From: an uncultured Clostridia bacterium | Lineage (GTDB): Bacteria > Bacillota_A > Clostridia > Oscillospirales > Oscillospiraceae | DNA: 5,508 nt | NCBI GenBank assembly: GCA_946408145.1 | Contig: CAMJQX010000114.1 | Location: 1 to 5,508 of the forward strand | Reading direction: 5' to 3' | Shown here: piece after piece, positions 4,872 through 5,508 of the stretch | Layout of the letters: the number at the start of each line of letters is the position of its first letter | How positions within the stretch are numbered: the stretch's first letter is position 1 | The notes under the pieces: generated by a model | What the model was told of the DNA's origin: nothing | Databases searched by the model: none | What the model saw: only the letters and a program-made list of their open reading frames with translations | Position numbers and translations under genes: made by a program

Positions 4872-5508
4872 ATGGACATTCCCCTGAGCGAGCTGGAAAA
4901 AGCAGCCGAGCGGCTCAAGCCCATCCTGCACCACACCGAGCTGGACCTTTCCTCCACCTTCTCCGCCATGACCGGCGGCACCGTCTACCTCAAATGCGAA
5001 AACCGGCAGAAGACCGGTTCCTTCAAGATCCGCGGCGCGAGCAACAAGATCGCCTCCCTGGTCGAGCAGGGGTGCACCGGCCCGGTCGTGGCCGCCTCCG
5101 CCGGCAATCACGCCCAGGGCGTGGCATACGCGGCCTCCCGGCTCGGCGTGCCCGCGACGATCGTCATGCCCAAGACCGCGCCGATCGCGAAGCTGCAGGC
5201 CACCGAGGGCTACGGCGCCAGAGTCGTCGCCGCGGGCGACTGCTTTGACGACGCCTATGCCGAGGCCCTGCGCATCTGCGAGGAGGAAGGCGCGACCTTC
5301 CTGCATCCCTACAACGACCCGGAGGTCATCGCGGGTCAGGGCACCCTGGGTCTGGAGATCCTGTCCGACCTGCCGTACGTGGACGTGATCGTCGCCCCCG
5401 CGGGCGGCGGCGGCCTGCTCGCGGGCATCGCGGCGGCGGTCAAGCAGATCAACCCCCGCGTGCAGGTCTACGGCGTGCAGGCCGCGGGCTGCGACCCCAT
5501 CGCCCGCA
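4872..5508 (+). CDS. ilvA: Threonine ammonia-lyase (threonine dehydratase), 3'-truncated by window edge
   Basis: The first 212 codons are open, with no stop, to the right edge. The enzyme uses PLP to deaminate L-threonine to 2-oxobutanoate and ammonia, the first step to isoleucine. TGSFKIRGA (48-56) carries the PLP lysine, Lys52. SAGNHAQG (76-83), IAGQGTLGLEIL (153-164) and the phosphate-binding PAGGGGLLAG (176-185) are all typical of the IlvA/TdcB fold. The ATG at 4872 has AGGAGG at 4857-4862, 9 nt upstream, and the protein begins at the usual distance from the catalytic lysine. The C-terminus is not visible, so whether there is an ACT-like regulatory tail (biosynthetic IlvA) or none (catabolic TdcB) cannot be decided. 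The threonine-biosynthetic neighbourhood favours IlvA. It has its own promoter, separate from thrR-thrC. Confidence 0.93.
   Translation, partial: MDIPLSELEKAAERLKPILHHTELDLSSTFSAMTGGTVYLKCENRQKTGSFKIRGASNKIASLVEQGCTGPVVAASAGNHAQGVAYAASRLGVPATIVMPKTAPIAKLQATEGYGARVVAAGDCFDDAYAEALRICEEEGATFLHPYNDPEVIAGQGTLGLEILSDLPYVDVIVAPAGGGGLLAGIAAAVKQINPRVQVYGVQAAGCDPIAR

Noticed and set aside
1..5508. CRISPR arrays, tRNA or rRNA genes, transposases, prophage or defence genes
   Set aside because: None seen on either strand. Apart from the hom-kinase spacer repeats, the window is accounted for by biosynthetic genes and their control regions.

Overview
The window is G+C-rich DNA (by eye well over 60% in the genes) carrying a compact threonine and isoleucine biosynthesis locus. 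It most likely comes from the Bacillota (Firmicutes), class Clostridia, probably a gut Oscillospirales relative. Three things support this: a UPF0735/ThrR-type ACT regulator, a family I know only from Firmicutes; strong AGGAGG-type ribosome binding sites; and palindromic intergenic repeats of a kind I recall from Faecalibacterium-like genomes. The genus assignment is from memory and was not checked.

Layout. On the minus strand, read right to left, a homoserine dehydrogenase gene (hom, 2692-1547) is followed by an aspartate kinase gene of the YclM/ThrD type (1314-1). The 232-nt spacer between them is filled with hairpin-forming repeats. A 136-nt AT-rich divergent control region (2693-2828) separates hom from the plus-strand genes. 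There the ThrR-like regulator (2829-3266) is followed 13 nt later by threonine synthase thrC (3280-4743). A strong intrinsic terminator (4760-4801) closes that unit. A separate promoter then starts a threonine ammonia-lyase (ilvA-like) gene at 4872, which runs off the right edge.

How the genes fit together. Aspartate kinase makes aspartyl phosphate, homoserine dehydrogenase makes homoserine, threonine synthase makes threonine from O-phosphohomoserine, and threonine ammonia-lyase converts threonine to 2-oxobutanoate for isoleucine. Aspartate-semialdehyde dehydrogenase and homoserine kinase are not in the window. In Bacillus subtilis the ThrR protein is reported to control hom and thrD. Here its homologue sits directly between those two genes and thrC, so the locus looks like a self-contained version of that regulon.

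The enzymes are ordinary, and I see no sign of a new defence system or mobile system. The interest lies in regulation: the predicted hom and thrR promoters have overlapping -10 boxes on opposite strands; a dyad lies on the thrR -35 and in the hom leader; Hom has a shortened ACT-like tail; and the hom-kinase spacer holds modular hairpin repeats.
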